From Spirulina subsalsa FACHB-351 (GTDB lineage: Bacteria > Cyanobacteriota > Cyanobacteriia > Cyanobacteriales > Spirulinaceae), in the NCBI RefSeq assembly GCF_026130165.1, contig NZ_JAIHOM010000001.1, forward strand, positions 1 to 64,000: 64,000 bases of DNA, in the 5' to 3' direction. Shown one piece after another: positions 1-8,237 of this stretch (the first letter of the stretch is position 1; each line of letters opens with the position of its first letter). The notes beneath the pieces were generated by a model, which had not been told where the DNA came from, ran no database searches, and saw only the letters and a list, made by a program, of their open reading frames with translations. A program made the position numbers and the translations under genes.

Positions 1-1
1 T

Positions 2-112
2 ACGGTAGGGCATACCGGATCTAAAGCTTGGGGAGATTTGCCCTCTAGCCTGGTTGGAGCAATCCTGCTAGGTTATGGCGAGTCTGTGAACCAAGAATCC
101 TCGTGCCTTTAG
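2..112 (+). CDS. tnpB: TnpB (IS200/IS605 OrfB), 3' end only
   Basis: Only the last 36 codons lie in the window; the reading frame is open at the left edge and stops at TAG 110-112. The visible peptide starts TVGHTGSKAWGDLPSS and ends YGESVNQESSCL, which is the C-terminal tail I know from cyanobacterial TnpB/OrfB proteins of IS200/IS605 elements. TnpB proteins are RNA-guided nucleases whose guide RNA is made from the 3' end of the gene and the transposon right end, so this stretch would also be part of an omega RNA. The catalytic RuvC and zinc-finger parts lie outside the window, so I cannot say whether the gene is intact. Confidence 0.7.
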   Translation, partial: TVGHTGSKAWGDLPSSLVGAILLGYGESVNQESSCL

Positions 113-127
113 GCCGAGGAGTGTCAA
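94..127 (+). mobile_element. IS200/IS605-type right end with bulged hairpin
   Basis: The end of tnpB forms a hairpin: TCCTCG (98-103), one unpaired T (104), GCC, loop TTTA, GGC, then CGAGGA (115-120). It is followed at once by GTGTCAA (121-127). Subterminal hairpins with an unpaired base are the transposase recognition structures of IS200/IS605 elements. Two other copies of this design occur in the window (32368-32402 minus and 58088-58120 plus). I infer that the element ends at or just after GTCAA. Confidence 0.6.
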
Positions 128-163
128 CTGTGGACCAATATAGTCTCGGGTTAGCACTGACAC

Positions 164-189
164 CCCCACCTCGCCCAAGGCAGGTGGGG
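164..189. other. GC-rich hairpin downstream of the tnpB right end
   Basis: CCCCACCT (164-171) and AGGTGGGG (182-189) form a perfect 8-bp stem with a 10-nt loop. No T-tract follows on either strand. It lies between the transposon end and map. It could be a transcription barrier or the 5' leader structure of map; the sequence does not decide. A weaker AGGGG/CCCCT hairpin lies nearer to map, around 246-262. Confidence 0.35.
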
Positions 190-288
190 CGAGCTTCATT
201 AAGTTATGGCGAAAAGCCATCTCTGATCAGCAAATAGTAATGAGCAAAGGGGTTTCTGCCCCTCCTAGGACAAATTAACTGGATACCA

Positions 289-1137
289 ATGAAGATATTA
301 GACAATATATTACAGTCTCATAAAAAACCATCTCCTTCAACTCAGGCCTTGCCCCCCCTGAAAAAGAAGCGTAGCGGGATTCAGATTAAATCCGAGGTGG
401 AAATTGAACGGATGCGAGAATCGAGCCGGATTGTGGCGACGGTGCTTAAGGAGTTGGCGCAACGGGTTCAACCGGGGATGACAACGGCAGATTTAGATGA
501 TTATGCCGAGCAACGGATTCGGGAAATGGGGGCGGTTCCGAGTTTTAAGGGATATCATGGTTTTCCCGCTTCCATTTGTATCTGTATCAATCAGGAAGTG
601 GTGCATGGCATCCCGAACCCCAAAAAGGTCATTCGAGGGGGAGATGTCCTGAAAATCGATACAGGGGCCTTTAAGGACGGCTATCATGGAGACTCTTGTA
701 TTACGGTGGCTGTGGGCAAGGTGAGTCCCGAGGCAGCGCGGTTGATTCGGGTGGCGGAAGAGTCGTTATATAAGGGGATTGAACAGGTTAAGGCGGGGAA
801 TTTTTTGTTAGATATTGCTGGGGCAATTGAAGATCATGTGAAGGCACAGGGTTATAGTGTGGTGGAAGATTACACGGGGCATGGTGTGGGGCGCAATCTC
901 CATGAGGAACCGGCGGTTTTTCACTTTCGGACGCGGCAGTTGCCCAATGTGAAGTTAAAAGCGGGGATGACCTTGGCCATTGAACCGATTATTAATGCTG
1001 GGTCTAAGGTGACTCGGGTATTGCGCGATCGCTGGACGGTGGTGACAGTAGACCAATCCCTCTCGGCACAGTTTGAACACACGGTTTTAGTCACCCCCGA
1101 TGGCTACGAGATTTTGACCGATCGGAATCGGGTTTAA
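289..1137 (+). CDS. map: Methionine aminopeptidase, type I
   Basis: Removes the N-terminal methionine from new proteins in the cytosol, after deformylation (a peptide deformylase gene lies at 34936-35463). All five metal ligands of the pita-bread fold are present: D124, D135, H198, E232 and E263, with spacing matching the E. coli enzyme to within one residue, and the substrate-contacting His is H106 in VVHGIPN. The protein has 282 residues. Its first 30 residues form a basic, proline-rich extension ([10 protein letters not shown]) absent from the E. coli enzyme, which suggests one of the extended map paralogues common in cyanobacteria. It is transcribed alone; a hairpin follows at 1249-1266. 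Identity is secure; which paralogue it is remains uncertain. Confidence 0.95.
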   Translation: MKILDNILQSHKKPSPSTQALPPLKKKRSGIQIKSEVEIERMRESSRIVATVLKELAQRVQPGMTTADLDDYAEQRIREMGAVPSFKGYHGFPASICICINQEVVHGIPNPKKVIRGGDVLKIDTGAFKDGYHGDSCITVAVGKVSPEAARLIRVAEESLYKGIEQVKAGNFLLDIAGAIEDHVKAQGYSVVEDYTGHGVGRNLHEEPAVFHFRTRQLPNVKLKAGMTLAIEPIINAGSKVTRVLRDRWTVVTVDQSLSAQFEHTVLVTPDGYEILTDRNRV

Positions 1138-1248
1138 GTTAACGATAGTTGGTGACACCCCCGGCCGATCAGGGTTGGGGGGAGTTCATAAGAAAAGGGT
1201 GGGAGTTTGGAAACTCAGTGTCTTTAGACCTGAGAGGAAAAACGACTC

Positions 1249-1266
1249 AGGGGAATTTATTCCCCT
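1249..1266. terminator. Hairpin between convergent map and manC
   Basis: AGGGGAA (1249-1255), loop TTTA, TTCCCCT (1260-1266). The perfect 7-bp stem sits between the 3' ends of two convergent genes and could act in both directions, although the T-tract on the plus strand is short (TTAAG). Confidence 0.55.
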
Positions 1267-1271
1267 TTAAG

Positions 1272-2351
1272 TTATAACAACTCATCAACTCGGGGATGAT
1301 CTTTGAGTTGTTGAAGGACTTGCTTTATCTCTTGGGTACGGCTTTTGTGGGCGACGAGGGTAACATTGCGATCGCGCACAATCACCAAATCCTCCACCCC
1401 AATGGTCACAATCGTCTCCTGTTCATCACTGGCGTAGATAATAGCCCCTTGGGTATCCCGTCCCACATGATCCCCTAATTCCACATTAGCCGCCTCCCCC
1501 TTAAGCAGCCGTTCAATGGCATTCCAATCCCCCAAATCATCCCAGCCAAAATCCCCCGGTAACACATAGGCCAGTTGGGTTTTTTCCATCAGCGCGTAGT
1601 CAATACTTTTCTTTTCCAAGCTTCCGTAAGCCCCTTTCCCCTGTTCCCTCAAAGGATTGAGAATATGGGGGGCATATTGTGCCAACTCCCCTAAGACCAC
1701 ACTCGCCCGGAAAATGAACATCCCACTATTCCAGCTAAACTTACCCGTCTCAATAAACTGCTCCGCCGTGGTCAGATCGGGTTTTTCCGTGAAGCGACTC
1801 ACCCGATACACAGGCAATCCGCCATAATCCCCCTTTTTCTCCCCCTGTTCAATATAGCCGTAGCCTGTTGAAGCGTAAGCCGGCTTAATCCCTAACGTTA
1901 CAATCGCCTCCTCCTCGGCCGCAACCCTAGCAGCCGCCTTTAATGTGGCACAATAGGCAGTCTGATCCCCAATCCAATGATCCGCCGGGAAAAAGCCAAT
2001 CACCGCCTCCTCCCCTTCCCGTTTCGCCACCTCCAAGGTCGCCCAAGCCACGGCCGGGGCTGTATCTCGTCCTTCCGGTTCCACCAGTAGGTTCTCCTCG
2101 GGCAATTCCGGCAATTGTTCCCGGACTCCCTCAGCAATTAACGCTGAAGTAATCACCCAAAGTTTATCCCATCCTCCGGCCATCTCCAGTAATCGGTCGG
2201 CCGTAGCTTGTAGTAAACTCCGACCACTACCGTCTAAACTCAGAAACTGTTTCGGTCGTTGTCTCCGACTTAAGGGCCAAAACCGTTCACCTTTTCCCCC
2301 CGCGAGGATGACTGGAATTAATGATTGACTCATGCGCTCAACAACCTTCAT
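1272..2351 (-). CDS. manC: Mannose-1-phosphate guanylyltransferase
   Basis: Makes GDP-mannose from mannose-1-phosphate and GTP, the precursor of mannose and fucose residues in cyanobacterial polysaccharides. The N-terminus holds the nucleotidyltransferase signature LAGGKGERFWPLSR followed by RPKQFLSL. Further motifs are EPEGRDTAPA, FFPADHWI, FTEKPD and WNSGMF, in the usual order. At 359 residues it is the short form without the C-terminal isomerase domain of bifunctional ManC/AlgA. Two starts are possible: ATG at 2351 or ATG at 2333 (MSQSLIPV), the second fitting the usual family start better. It converges with map. Confidence 0.92.
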   Translation of the reverse strand: MKVVERMSQSLIPVILAGGKGERFWPLSRRQRPKQFLSLDGSGRSLLQATADRLLEMAGGWDKLWVITSALIAEGVREQLPELPEENLLVEPEGRDTAPAVAWATLEVAKREGEEAVIGFFPADHWIGDQTAYCATLKAAARVAAEEEAIVTLGIKPAYASTGYGYIEQGEKKGDYGGLPVYRVSRFTEKPDLTTAEQFIETGKFSWNSGMFIFRASVVLGELAQYAPHILNPLREQGKGAYGSLEKKSIDYALMEKTQLAYVLPGDFGWDDLGDWNAIERLLKGEAANVELGDHVGRDTQGAIIYASDEQETIVTIGVEDLVIVRDRNVTLVAHKSRTQEIKQVLQQLKDHPRVDELL

Positions 2352-2655
2352 TCTTTTTCCCCATCCTATCCTGTGTTGGGGGATCTAGTGCTGTAAACAG
2401 TTATCAGTCATCAGTAAACTGTAAGAGGGGGAAATTGAGAATTAATAATTGATAATTATTCATTGTTCCCTCTTACCCAAGGACTTCACTCAGAGAATTG
2501 TAAGTTCTGCGCAGAATATCTCAAGAGGGCGTTATAATCCACCTTGAGATTGAATATAGCAGTGAAGTTTAAACCCCCAGTTCCCGCTTAAGCTTAAGCA
2601 GCCTAGAACATAGGTTCTATGATCAACTCGTACTTAAAGTTTTGATGGTGTTGAG
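2352..2655. other. Intergenic region, divergent promoters, AT-rich repeat
   Basis: This 304-bp gap separates divergently transcribed manC and the LCP gene, so it must hold both promoters. Around 2401-2465 it carries short motifs (ATCAGTCATCAGTAAACTGT, then AATTAATAATTGATAATTATT) that recur in other intergenic regions here (4700, 22130, 51010). I see no clear operator and no gene. Confidence 0.5.
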
Positions 2656-4143
2656 GTGACGGTGAAAGACAGCATGGATATGCTACCCAAAAGTCTCCCA
2701 GAAGGAAAAACCGACAGTAGGACAGATTCTTCCGTCCAAACTCCCGGTAAAAACCTTGATCAGTTGTCCTTAAATAAGGGCAGAAAATCTGAAAAACGCT
2801 CCCCTAAAGCCCGGAAAGTCCCTGTCGGGTTAAAAATGATCTGGGGGGTGACGTTTCTCACTGTAGCGACGTTTTCCGCCGCAGTGGGGGCGATTTTGGC
2901 GATGGTTGGACCCCTGCCTTCCCTGCCGATGTTCAGCGTTAAGGAAGAAGCAGCTACGGCCGGGACTACGAGCATTGAGGAGGCGAAAACCAAGGCCATT
3001 CCGCCCCTTTTCCAGTACAAAGTAGAGCGCCCGGTGAATATCTTGGTGATGGGGATTGACCGGGTATTAGAGGCGGAAGATGGCAGCGATGAGGCCTTTA
3101 GTGGCAACACGGACACCATGATTCTGCTGCGTTTTGACCCGACGGATAACAGTTTACGGATGTTGTCAATTCCCCGAGATACTCAGGTGATTATCCCTCG
3201 GGTGGGTCAGGGTAAAATCAACGCGGCTAATGTTTACGGGGGGCCACAACTGGCGATGCAGGTGGTGAGTCGCACGTTAAATGATGTTCCGATTGATCGT
3301 TATGTGCGTGTTACCAATGATGCGTTTCAGGAGTTAGTGAATCTCGTCGGTGGGGTGGAGGTGTATGTTCCTCAGCCCATGGTCTATGAAGATCGTACCC
3401 AAAATTTGAAAATTGACCTGAAACCGGGTTGGCAACGGTTAAATGGGGATGAAGCGGAACAGTTTGCCCGTTTCCGGATGGATGAGTATGGGGATATTGG
3501 ACGAGTTCAACGCCAACAGGTTTTATTAAAGGCGTTGCGGGAACGTTTAGAACATCCTACGGTGTTACCTCGTCTGCCGAAGGCCATACAACTGATGCTA
3601 CAGTACATTGACACTAATTTGAGTTTAGAAGAAGTTCTGGCTTTAGTGAACTTTGGCATGAGTTTAGATCGGGATAATATCCGCATGGTTTTATTACCGG
3701 GACGCTTTAGCGATGTGAGCGAGTTTGAGGGGATTAGTTATTGGATTATGTCCCGTCAAGGGCGCGATCGCGTGGTGGCGGAGTATTTTGATCAAACGGG
3801 AACATCGGGAGTCCCCCGGGAGCGAGATCCCAAACGGGTACGCATTGCCATCCAAAACGCTAGCGAGGATTCTGAGCTTCCGAGAAAGGCGGTAGAATAT
3901 TTGAATAAACAGGGCTTCCACAATATCTACTACTCGAACCGAGATTTCGCCCGCCCCTTACGGACTACGGAGATTATTGTTCAACAGGGCGATCGCAATG
4001 CGGCCCAAGCGCTGCAAACGGCCTTAGGTTTCGGTCGTGTTGAAGCGAATTCAACGGGGGATCTAGGTTCAGAAATTACCATCCGCGTGGGGGCTGATTG
4101 GTATGATCTCCTAGGACAGAATCAGGATGAAACAGAGAGTTAA
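2656..4143 (+). CDS. LytR-CpsA-Psr (LCP) family protein
   Basis: Membrane-anchored enzyme of the family that transfers glycopolymers from a lipid carrier to the cell wall. A basic N-terminal region is followed by one membrane helix (about residues 59-84) and the LCP domain (about 128-310). Family motifs are VNILVMGIDR, DTMILLRFDP, LSIPRDTQV, KINAANVYGG and the arginine-rich FARFRMDEYGDIGRVQRQQ. Residues about 395-480 form a LytR_C-type domain (RVRIAIQNAS, then TEIIVQQGD). The start is uncertain: GTG 2656, or GTG 2662, which has GAGG five bases upstream. It overlaps the next gene by 17 bp, so the two are probably co-transcribed. The glycopolymer substrate cannot be read from the sequence. Confidence 0.9.
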   Translation: MTVKDSMDMLPKSLPEGKTDSRTDSSVQTPGKNLDQLSLNKGRKSEKRSPKARKVPVGLKMIWGVTFLTVATFSAAVGAILAMVGPLPSLPMFSVKEEAATAGTTSIEEAKTKAIPPLFQYKVERPVNILVMGIDRVLEAEDGSDEAFSGNTDTMILLRFDPTDNSLRMLSIPRDTQVIIPRVGQGKINAANVYGGPQLAMQVVSRTLNDVPIDRYVRVTNDAFQELVNLVGGVEVYVPQPMVYEDRTQNLKIDLKPGWQRLNGDEAEQFARFRMDEYGDIGRVQRQQVLLKALRERLEHPTVLPRLPKAIQLMLQYIDTNLSLEEVLALVNFGMSLDRDNIRMVLLPGRFSDVSEFEGISYWIMSRQGRDRVVAEYFDQTGTSGVPRERDPKRVRIAIQNASEDSELPRKAVEYLNKQGFHNIYYSNRDFARPLRTTEIIVQQGDRNAAQALQTALGFGRVEANSTGDLGSEITIRVGADWYDLLGQNQDETES

Positions 4144-4645
4144 TATTTGGTTAAAGCGCATTGTAGGATTAGTTTTGCTCCTTTTATTAACGGGGGGCTG
4201 GCTAGTCCTCAATGCGCGCCCCGCTTGGGGGCAAGTGGGTAAGATTAACTACGCCCTGACGGATTTACAGGAGCGGAATTTTTCGGGGCAGAATTTAGAA
4301 CGGGGAGTCTTTGCGGGGGCGGATTTACGACGGGCGAATTTTGCGGGGGCGAATTTACGGGCTTCGATTTTAACCAAGGCGATTTTTTTGGATGCTAATT
4401 TAACGGGGGTGGATTTAACGGAAACTTTTGGCGATCGCGTGGATTTTAGTGGTGCGAATCTCTCCAATGCCATTTTCACCGATGCCATGCTCACCAGTAG
4501 TCACTTTTTTGACGCGACCATCACCGGGGCTGACTTTTCCGGTGCTATCTTAGATCGGTATCAAGTCTCTTTAATGTGTGAACGGGCCGAAGGGATTAAT
4601 CCCACAACAGGGATCGCGACGCGGGCTAGTTTGGGCTGTAGGTAG
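4127..4645 (+). CDS. Exported pentapeptide-repeat protein, probably thylakoid lumen
   Basis: Residues 1-36 form a signal peptide with a basic start, a leucine-rich core and cleavage after AWG or nearby. About 17 pentapeptide units follow (pattern A(D/N)LxX, e.g. FAGADLRRANFAGANL), which fold as a right-handed quadrilateral beta-helix. The C-terminal tail has two cysteines (LMCERAEG and SLGCR), a signature of lumenal pentapeptide proteins of cyanobacteria and plastids whose role is unknown. It overlaps the LCP gene by 17 bp. The disulfide between the two cysteines is my inference from the family. Confidence 0.88.
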   Translation: MKQRVNIWLKRIVGLVLLLLLTGGWLVLNARPAWGQVGKINYALTDLQERNFSGQNLERGVFAGADLRRANFAGANLRASILTKAIFLDANLTGVDLTETFGDRVDFSGANLSNAIFTDAMLTSSHFFDATITGADFSGAILDRYQVSLMCERAEGINPTTGIATRASLGCR

Positions 4646-4649
4646 GGTT

Positions 4650-4822
4650 TGCAGAATAACTCTACTCGTGGGGCTAGGGAACAGGTAATAGGGAATAGGG
4701 AATAGATAATTGATAATTTCTCCCCTGCTCCCCTGCTCCCCTGCTCCCCCTCTCCCCTGCTCCCCGACTCCCGACTCCCGACTCCCGACCTTGTTGGGTT
4801 GCGCTGTCGCTTCACCCAACCT
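4650..4822. repeat. Composite intergenic repeat block
   Basis: Four repeat types lie side by side between the pentapeptide gene and the ABC exporter. They are: a segment AATAACTCTACTCGTGGGGC (from about 4655) that recurs with one change near 25986; GGGAATAG repeats; CTCCCCTGCT repeats with CCGACT runs (4721-4788); and an inverted repeat GTTGGGT...ACCCAAC (about 4793-4820). The same parts recur in other combinations at 30676, 48220 and 51002, so these are mobile or recombining intergenic sequences. Confidence 0.75.
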
Positions 4823-4863
4823 ACGAATCTATAGAATTACTGATTACTGATCACTGTTTTTTT

Positions 4864-7800
4864 ATGACTTTAACCGCGACGGATATTCAAGCCGTTCTCG
4901 CCCAATATCCCCCCTATAATCTCCTGCCAAGCAACGTTTTAAGCCGCTTGGGGGAGCAATTCCAACCCCTGCGCTATCGTATGGGGCAAACGATTCTATT
5001 ACGGGATAAACTGCCCAGTCAGATCGTTTTCATTGCAGAAGGTCAGGCGCGGTTATTAGGTTATGATCCCAATACCCAAATGCCCTTAACTCTAGCCCTC
5101 CTAGAAAAGGGGGAAACGGTGGGGCCGGCGGGTCTATTGCGCGGTGTGGGCTGCGAAACGGTGATTGCTTCGACGGAAACCCTCTGTTTGACTTTAGATC
5201 AACGGGGGTTTTTTCAACTGTTGAATGAGTATCCCTCTTTTGCCGATTATTTCCAAAATCAGGCGGCGATCGCAGAAATTTTTGCCGTCCTCAGTTATCA
5301 AATTGGGACGACGGAGGATCTGCCCATTCCCCTCCGGGGCATTGATGATGTCAAACTGTTGGCTAAACCTCTGACGGCACAATGTCAAGTCTGTGTACTG
5401 CCCCCGGGCAAAACCAATGTACAAAATCCAATGGTACGCCCCCTCTTACAGTCGGATTGGCTGTGGTTTGTCAGTGGGGGAGGGGAAGTGATGAATCACC
5501 CCGTTGGGCAGCGCTTCCAATTGCCCCCCGGGGAAGAACAAATTCAAGTGCGGGGGAGTTTACCGGCCCGGTTTCTCGGTTTTCGGGAACAGCATCTGCG
5601 GACGATGTATCAGGAGCATCTGCCCCCCCTACCCTCTAAATTTGTTCCCCCAGACCCCGCTAATCTCGCCTCTGAGGCCCCACAAGGGCGGGCAAGGGGG
5701 GAGGATATCCCCTACGCCCCAGAGGTGGAGGAAGCGGCCACAGAAGCCCCTCGGGAACGGAAACGGGGCCGCCATCGTTACCCTTTTGTGCGGGGTGGGG
5801 GCATGGTGGATGGGACTGTGGCCTGTTTTCAGATGCTGAGTCAGTATTTTAATATGCCTTTCCGTCGGGATGTGATCCGTCGGGTGGTCACGGAGCAGGT
5901 ACAGCGTCAGGGGGGAATTTCTCTCTATTCGGCCGGGGCGATTTCGGAGTTAATTGGCCTCAATGCCCAACTGGTGACACTGCCTGCCAAGAGTGTCACC
6001 CGTTTACAAGGGCCTGCTTTGGTGGTGTGGCAGGAGAGTTTAGCCATTTTGTATGAAATTAGCGATCGCCAGTTAGTGATTGCGGTGCCGGAATTGGGCA
6101 TTTTACGCCGCAAACCAGCCGATTTCCTCGATACTTGGGAGGAAGTGGGGTCTGTTCTCCTGTTGCAACCGACGAAAGAAACCCCCACCCAACGGTTCGG
6201 ATTTCAGTGGTTTTGGCCGGCTTTATGGCGGTATCGCAGTGTGTTAATCGAGGTGTTTATTGCCTCGTTTTTTGTCCAACTGTTTGGGTTAGCTAATCCC
6301 CTCATTATTCAGGTCATTATTGATAAAGTCATTGTACAAAATAGCCCAGATACATTACAGGTTTTGGGCATATTTTTAGTCGGGGTGGCTGTTTTAGAAG
6401 CCATCCTCACCACTGTCCGCACTTATCTATTTGTGGATACAACTAACCGCATTGATATGGGGTTAGGGTCAGAAATTATTGATCACCTGTTACGTTTACC
6501 CCTGCGCTACTTTGATAAACGTCCCGTTGGGGAGTTATCGAGTCGGGTCAATGAACTGGAAAATATTCGCAATTTTCTCACAGGAACGGCTTTAACTGTA
6601 GTTCTGGATTCTATCTTTTCGGTGGTCTATATTGCCGTGATGATCTTCTACAGTTGGCAGTTAACCATTGCGGCATTAGCCACCATTCCCCTCTTTGTGA
6701 TTTTAAGTGTGGTTCTCTCGCCGATTATTCGTCAACAATTCCGCACGAAAGCGGAACGCAATGCCCAAACTCAATCCCATCTGGTGGAAGTGGTTTCGGG
6801 GATTCAAACGGTGAAAGCCCAGAATATTGAATTACGCTCCCGTTGGCGTTGGCAAGAATATTATGCTCGTTATGTGACGGCGGGTTTTCAAACGGTGATT
6901 ACCTCAACTTTGGCGAGTTCCTTTAGTAGTTTTTTTAATAAGTTTTCGGGCTTGTTGGTGTTATGGTTTGGGGCTTATTTGGTCTTAGATCGGCAACTGA
7001 GTTTAGGACAACTGATTGCTTTTCGGATTATTGCCAGTTATGTGACTAATCCGTTACTGCGTTTAGCCCAATTGTGGCAAAATTTCCAAGAGGTCGCCCT
7101 TTCTTTGGAGCGTTTGGGGGATATTTTGGACACGCCCCAAGAGGGGGAAGAGGATCGGGGAAATATCCCCATGCCTCCTATTGTGGGTCATGTGAAATAT
7201 GAGAATGTTTCTTTCCGGTTTAAGAGTAATGCGCCTCTGCAATTGGTGAATGTTAATATTGATATTCCCAGTGGGAGTTTTGTGGGGATTGTGGGGAAAA
7301 GTGGGGCGGGGAAAAGTACCCTCACTAAGTTATTAGTCCGTTTATATGATGTGGAGTCGGGGCGGATTTTATTGGATGGCTATGATGTGGCTAAGGTGGA
7401 ATTATATTCCCTGCGGCGACAAATTGGGGTGGTGCCACAAGATCCTCTGTTGTTTGATGGCACGGTGCAGGAAAATATTGCTATGAATAATCCTGACGCG
7501 AGTAGTGAGGAAATTATCGAAGCGGCTCAAATTGCGGCCGCCCATGAGTTTATTATGAACCTTCCGGCGGGGTATAATACCCGGGTGGGAGAACGGGGTG
7601 CCGCGCTTTCTGGGGGACAACGACAACGAATTGCGATCGCCCGCACTATTTTACAACGTCCCTCTCTCCTCGTCCTTGATGAAGCTACCAGCGCCCTCGA
7701 TTATCCCACGGAACAACAAGTTTGTCGGAATTTGGCGGAACGATTTGGCGATCGCACTGTGTTTTTTATTACTCACCGTCTCGGCACTGTGCGCCATTCT

Positions 7801-7926
7801 GATATTATCCTGATGATGGACGCGGGATCTGTGGTGGAACACGGCACCCACGAGGAGTTAATGGCTCTCCAAGGTCGTTATCAAGCGCTCTATCAACAAC
7901 AAGATGCTAAGGTGGGAACGGTTTAA
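4864..7926 (+). CDS. ABC exporter with N-terminal cNMP-type domain and degenerate C39 domain
   Basis: The 1020-residue protein reads in order: cyclic-nucleotide-binding fold (about 15-140), a proline-rich linker, a C39 peptidase-like domain (about 305-440), six transmembrane helices of an ABC exporter (about 455-740) and a nucleotide-binding domain. The ATPase is intact: Walker A 811-819 (GKSGAGKST), signature LSGGQ 915-919, Walker B D939-E940 and H-loop H971. The C39 domain looks inactive: the DCG motif reads VDG with Asp at 316, and no His appears at the usual position. The phosphate-binding cassette of the cNMP fold lacks the usual Arg. The layout resembles cyanobacterial type I secretion and HetC-like exporters. 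The cargo is unknown; no HlyD partner lies next to it. Confidence 0.9.
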   Translation: MTLTATDIQAVLAQYPPYNLLPSNVLSRLGEQFQPLRYRMGQTILLRDKLPSQIVFIAEGQARLLGYDPNTQMPLTLALLEKGETVGPAGLLRGVGCETVIASTETLCLTLDQRGFFQLLNEYPSFADYFQNQAAIAEIFAVLSYQIGTTEDLPIPLRGIDDVKLLAKPLTAQCQVCVLPPGKTNVQNPMVRPLLQSDWLWFVSGGGEVMNHPVGQRFQLPPGEEQIQVRGSLPARFLGFREQHLRTMYQEHLPPLPSKFVPPDPANLASEAPQGRARGEDIPYAPEVEEAATEAPRERKRGRHRYPFVRGGGMVDGTVACFQMLSQYFNMPFRRDVIRRVVTEQVQRQGGISLYSAGAISELIGLNAQLVTLPAKSVTRLQGPALVVWQESLAILYEISDRQLVIAVPELGILRRKPADFLDTWEEVGSVLLLQPTKETPTQRFGFQWFWPALWRYRSVLIEVFIASFFVQLFGLANPLIIQVIIDKVIVQNSPDTLQVLGIFLVGVAVLEAILTTVRTYLFVDTTNRIDMGLGSEIIDHLLRLPLRYFDKRPVGELSSRVNELENIRNFLTGTALTVVLDSIFSVVYIAVMIFYSWQLTIAALATIPLFVILSVVLSPIIRQQFRTKAERNAQTQSHLVEVVSGIQTVKAQNIELRSRWRWQEYYARYVTAGFQTVITSTLASSFSSFFNKFSGLLVLWFGAYLVLDRQLSLGQLIAFRIIASYVTNPLLRLAQLWQNFQEVALSLERLGDILDTPQEGEEDRGNIPMPPIVGHVKYENVSFRFKSNAPLQLVNVNIDIPSGSFVGIVGKSGAGKSTLTKLLVRLYDVESGRILLDGYDVAKVELYSLRRQIGVVPQDPLLFDGTVQENIAMNNPDASSEEIIEAAQIAAAHEFIMNLPAGYNTRVGERGAALSGGQRQRIAIARTILQRPSLLVLDEATSALDYPTEQQVCRNLAERFGDRTVFFITHRLGTVRHSDIILMMDAGSVVEHGTHEELMALQGRYQALYQQQDAKVGTV

Positions 7927-8228
7927 GGTGGCTCATCTTTGGCTTTGTTTAGCACAGAGAGGGTAATTTGTCAAGATTGTGCGATATTTTCCGAGGCTCC
8001 CGGAAATAGCGTCATCGCCACCCAACAACTGGAAACCGTCGCCAAATACACCCCCACCTCGCCCGGCAGCCTCAACAGTCCCTCATCGGGCGCGTCACCC
8101 GTCTGAGCGAACTAGAAACCCTCTACTTACTGGAACAAGAAGGCATCCTACGCTCTCCCTTAGCCGTCCTTCCGCGCCAACAAATAGCCCGCCGCAACCG
8201 CCAAAATTTAACCCGTCGCGAGTCTTAA
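7927..8228 (+). pseudogene. Broken coding remnant downstream of the ABC exporter
   Basis: Directly after the exporter stop codon the same frame stays open (peptide with CQDCAIFSEAPGNSV, from 7969). A one-base deletion in the C-run at 8052-8056 would explain why reading continues in another frame up to the TAA at 8226-8228. That part contains RVTRLSELETLYLLEQEGI and ends RRNRQNLTRRES. Restoring one C joins both halves. No start codon other than TTG is visible, so the 5' end is probably missing too. I do not recognise the family. A sequencing error cannot be excluded for the frameshift. Confidence 0.5.
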
Positions 8229-8237
8229 ACTCCCCGT

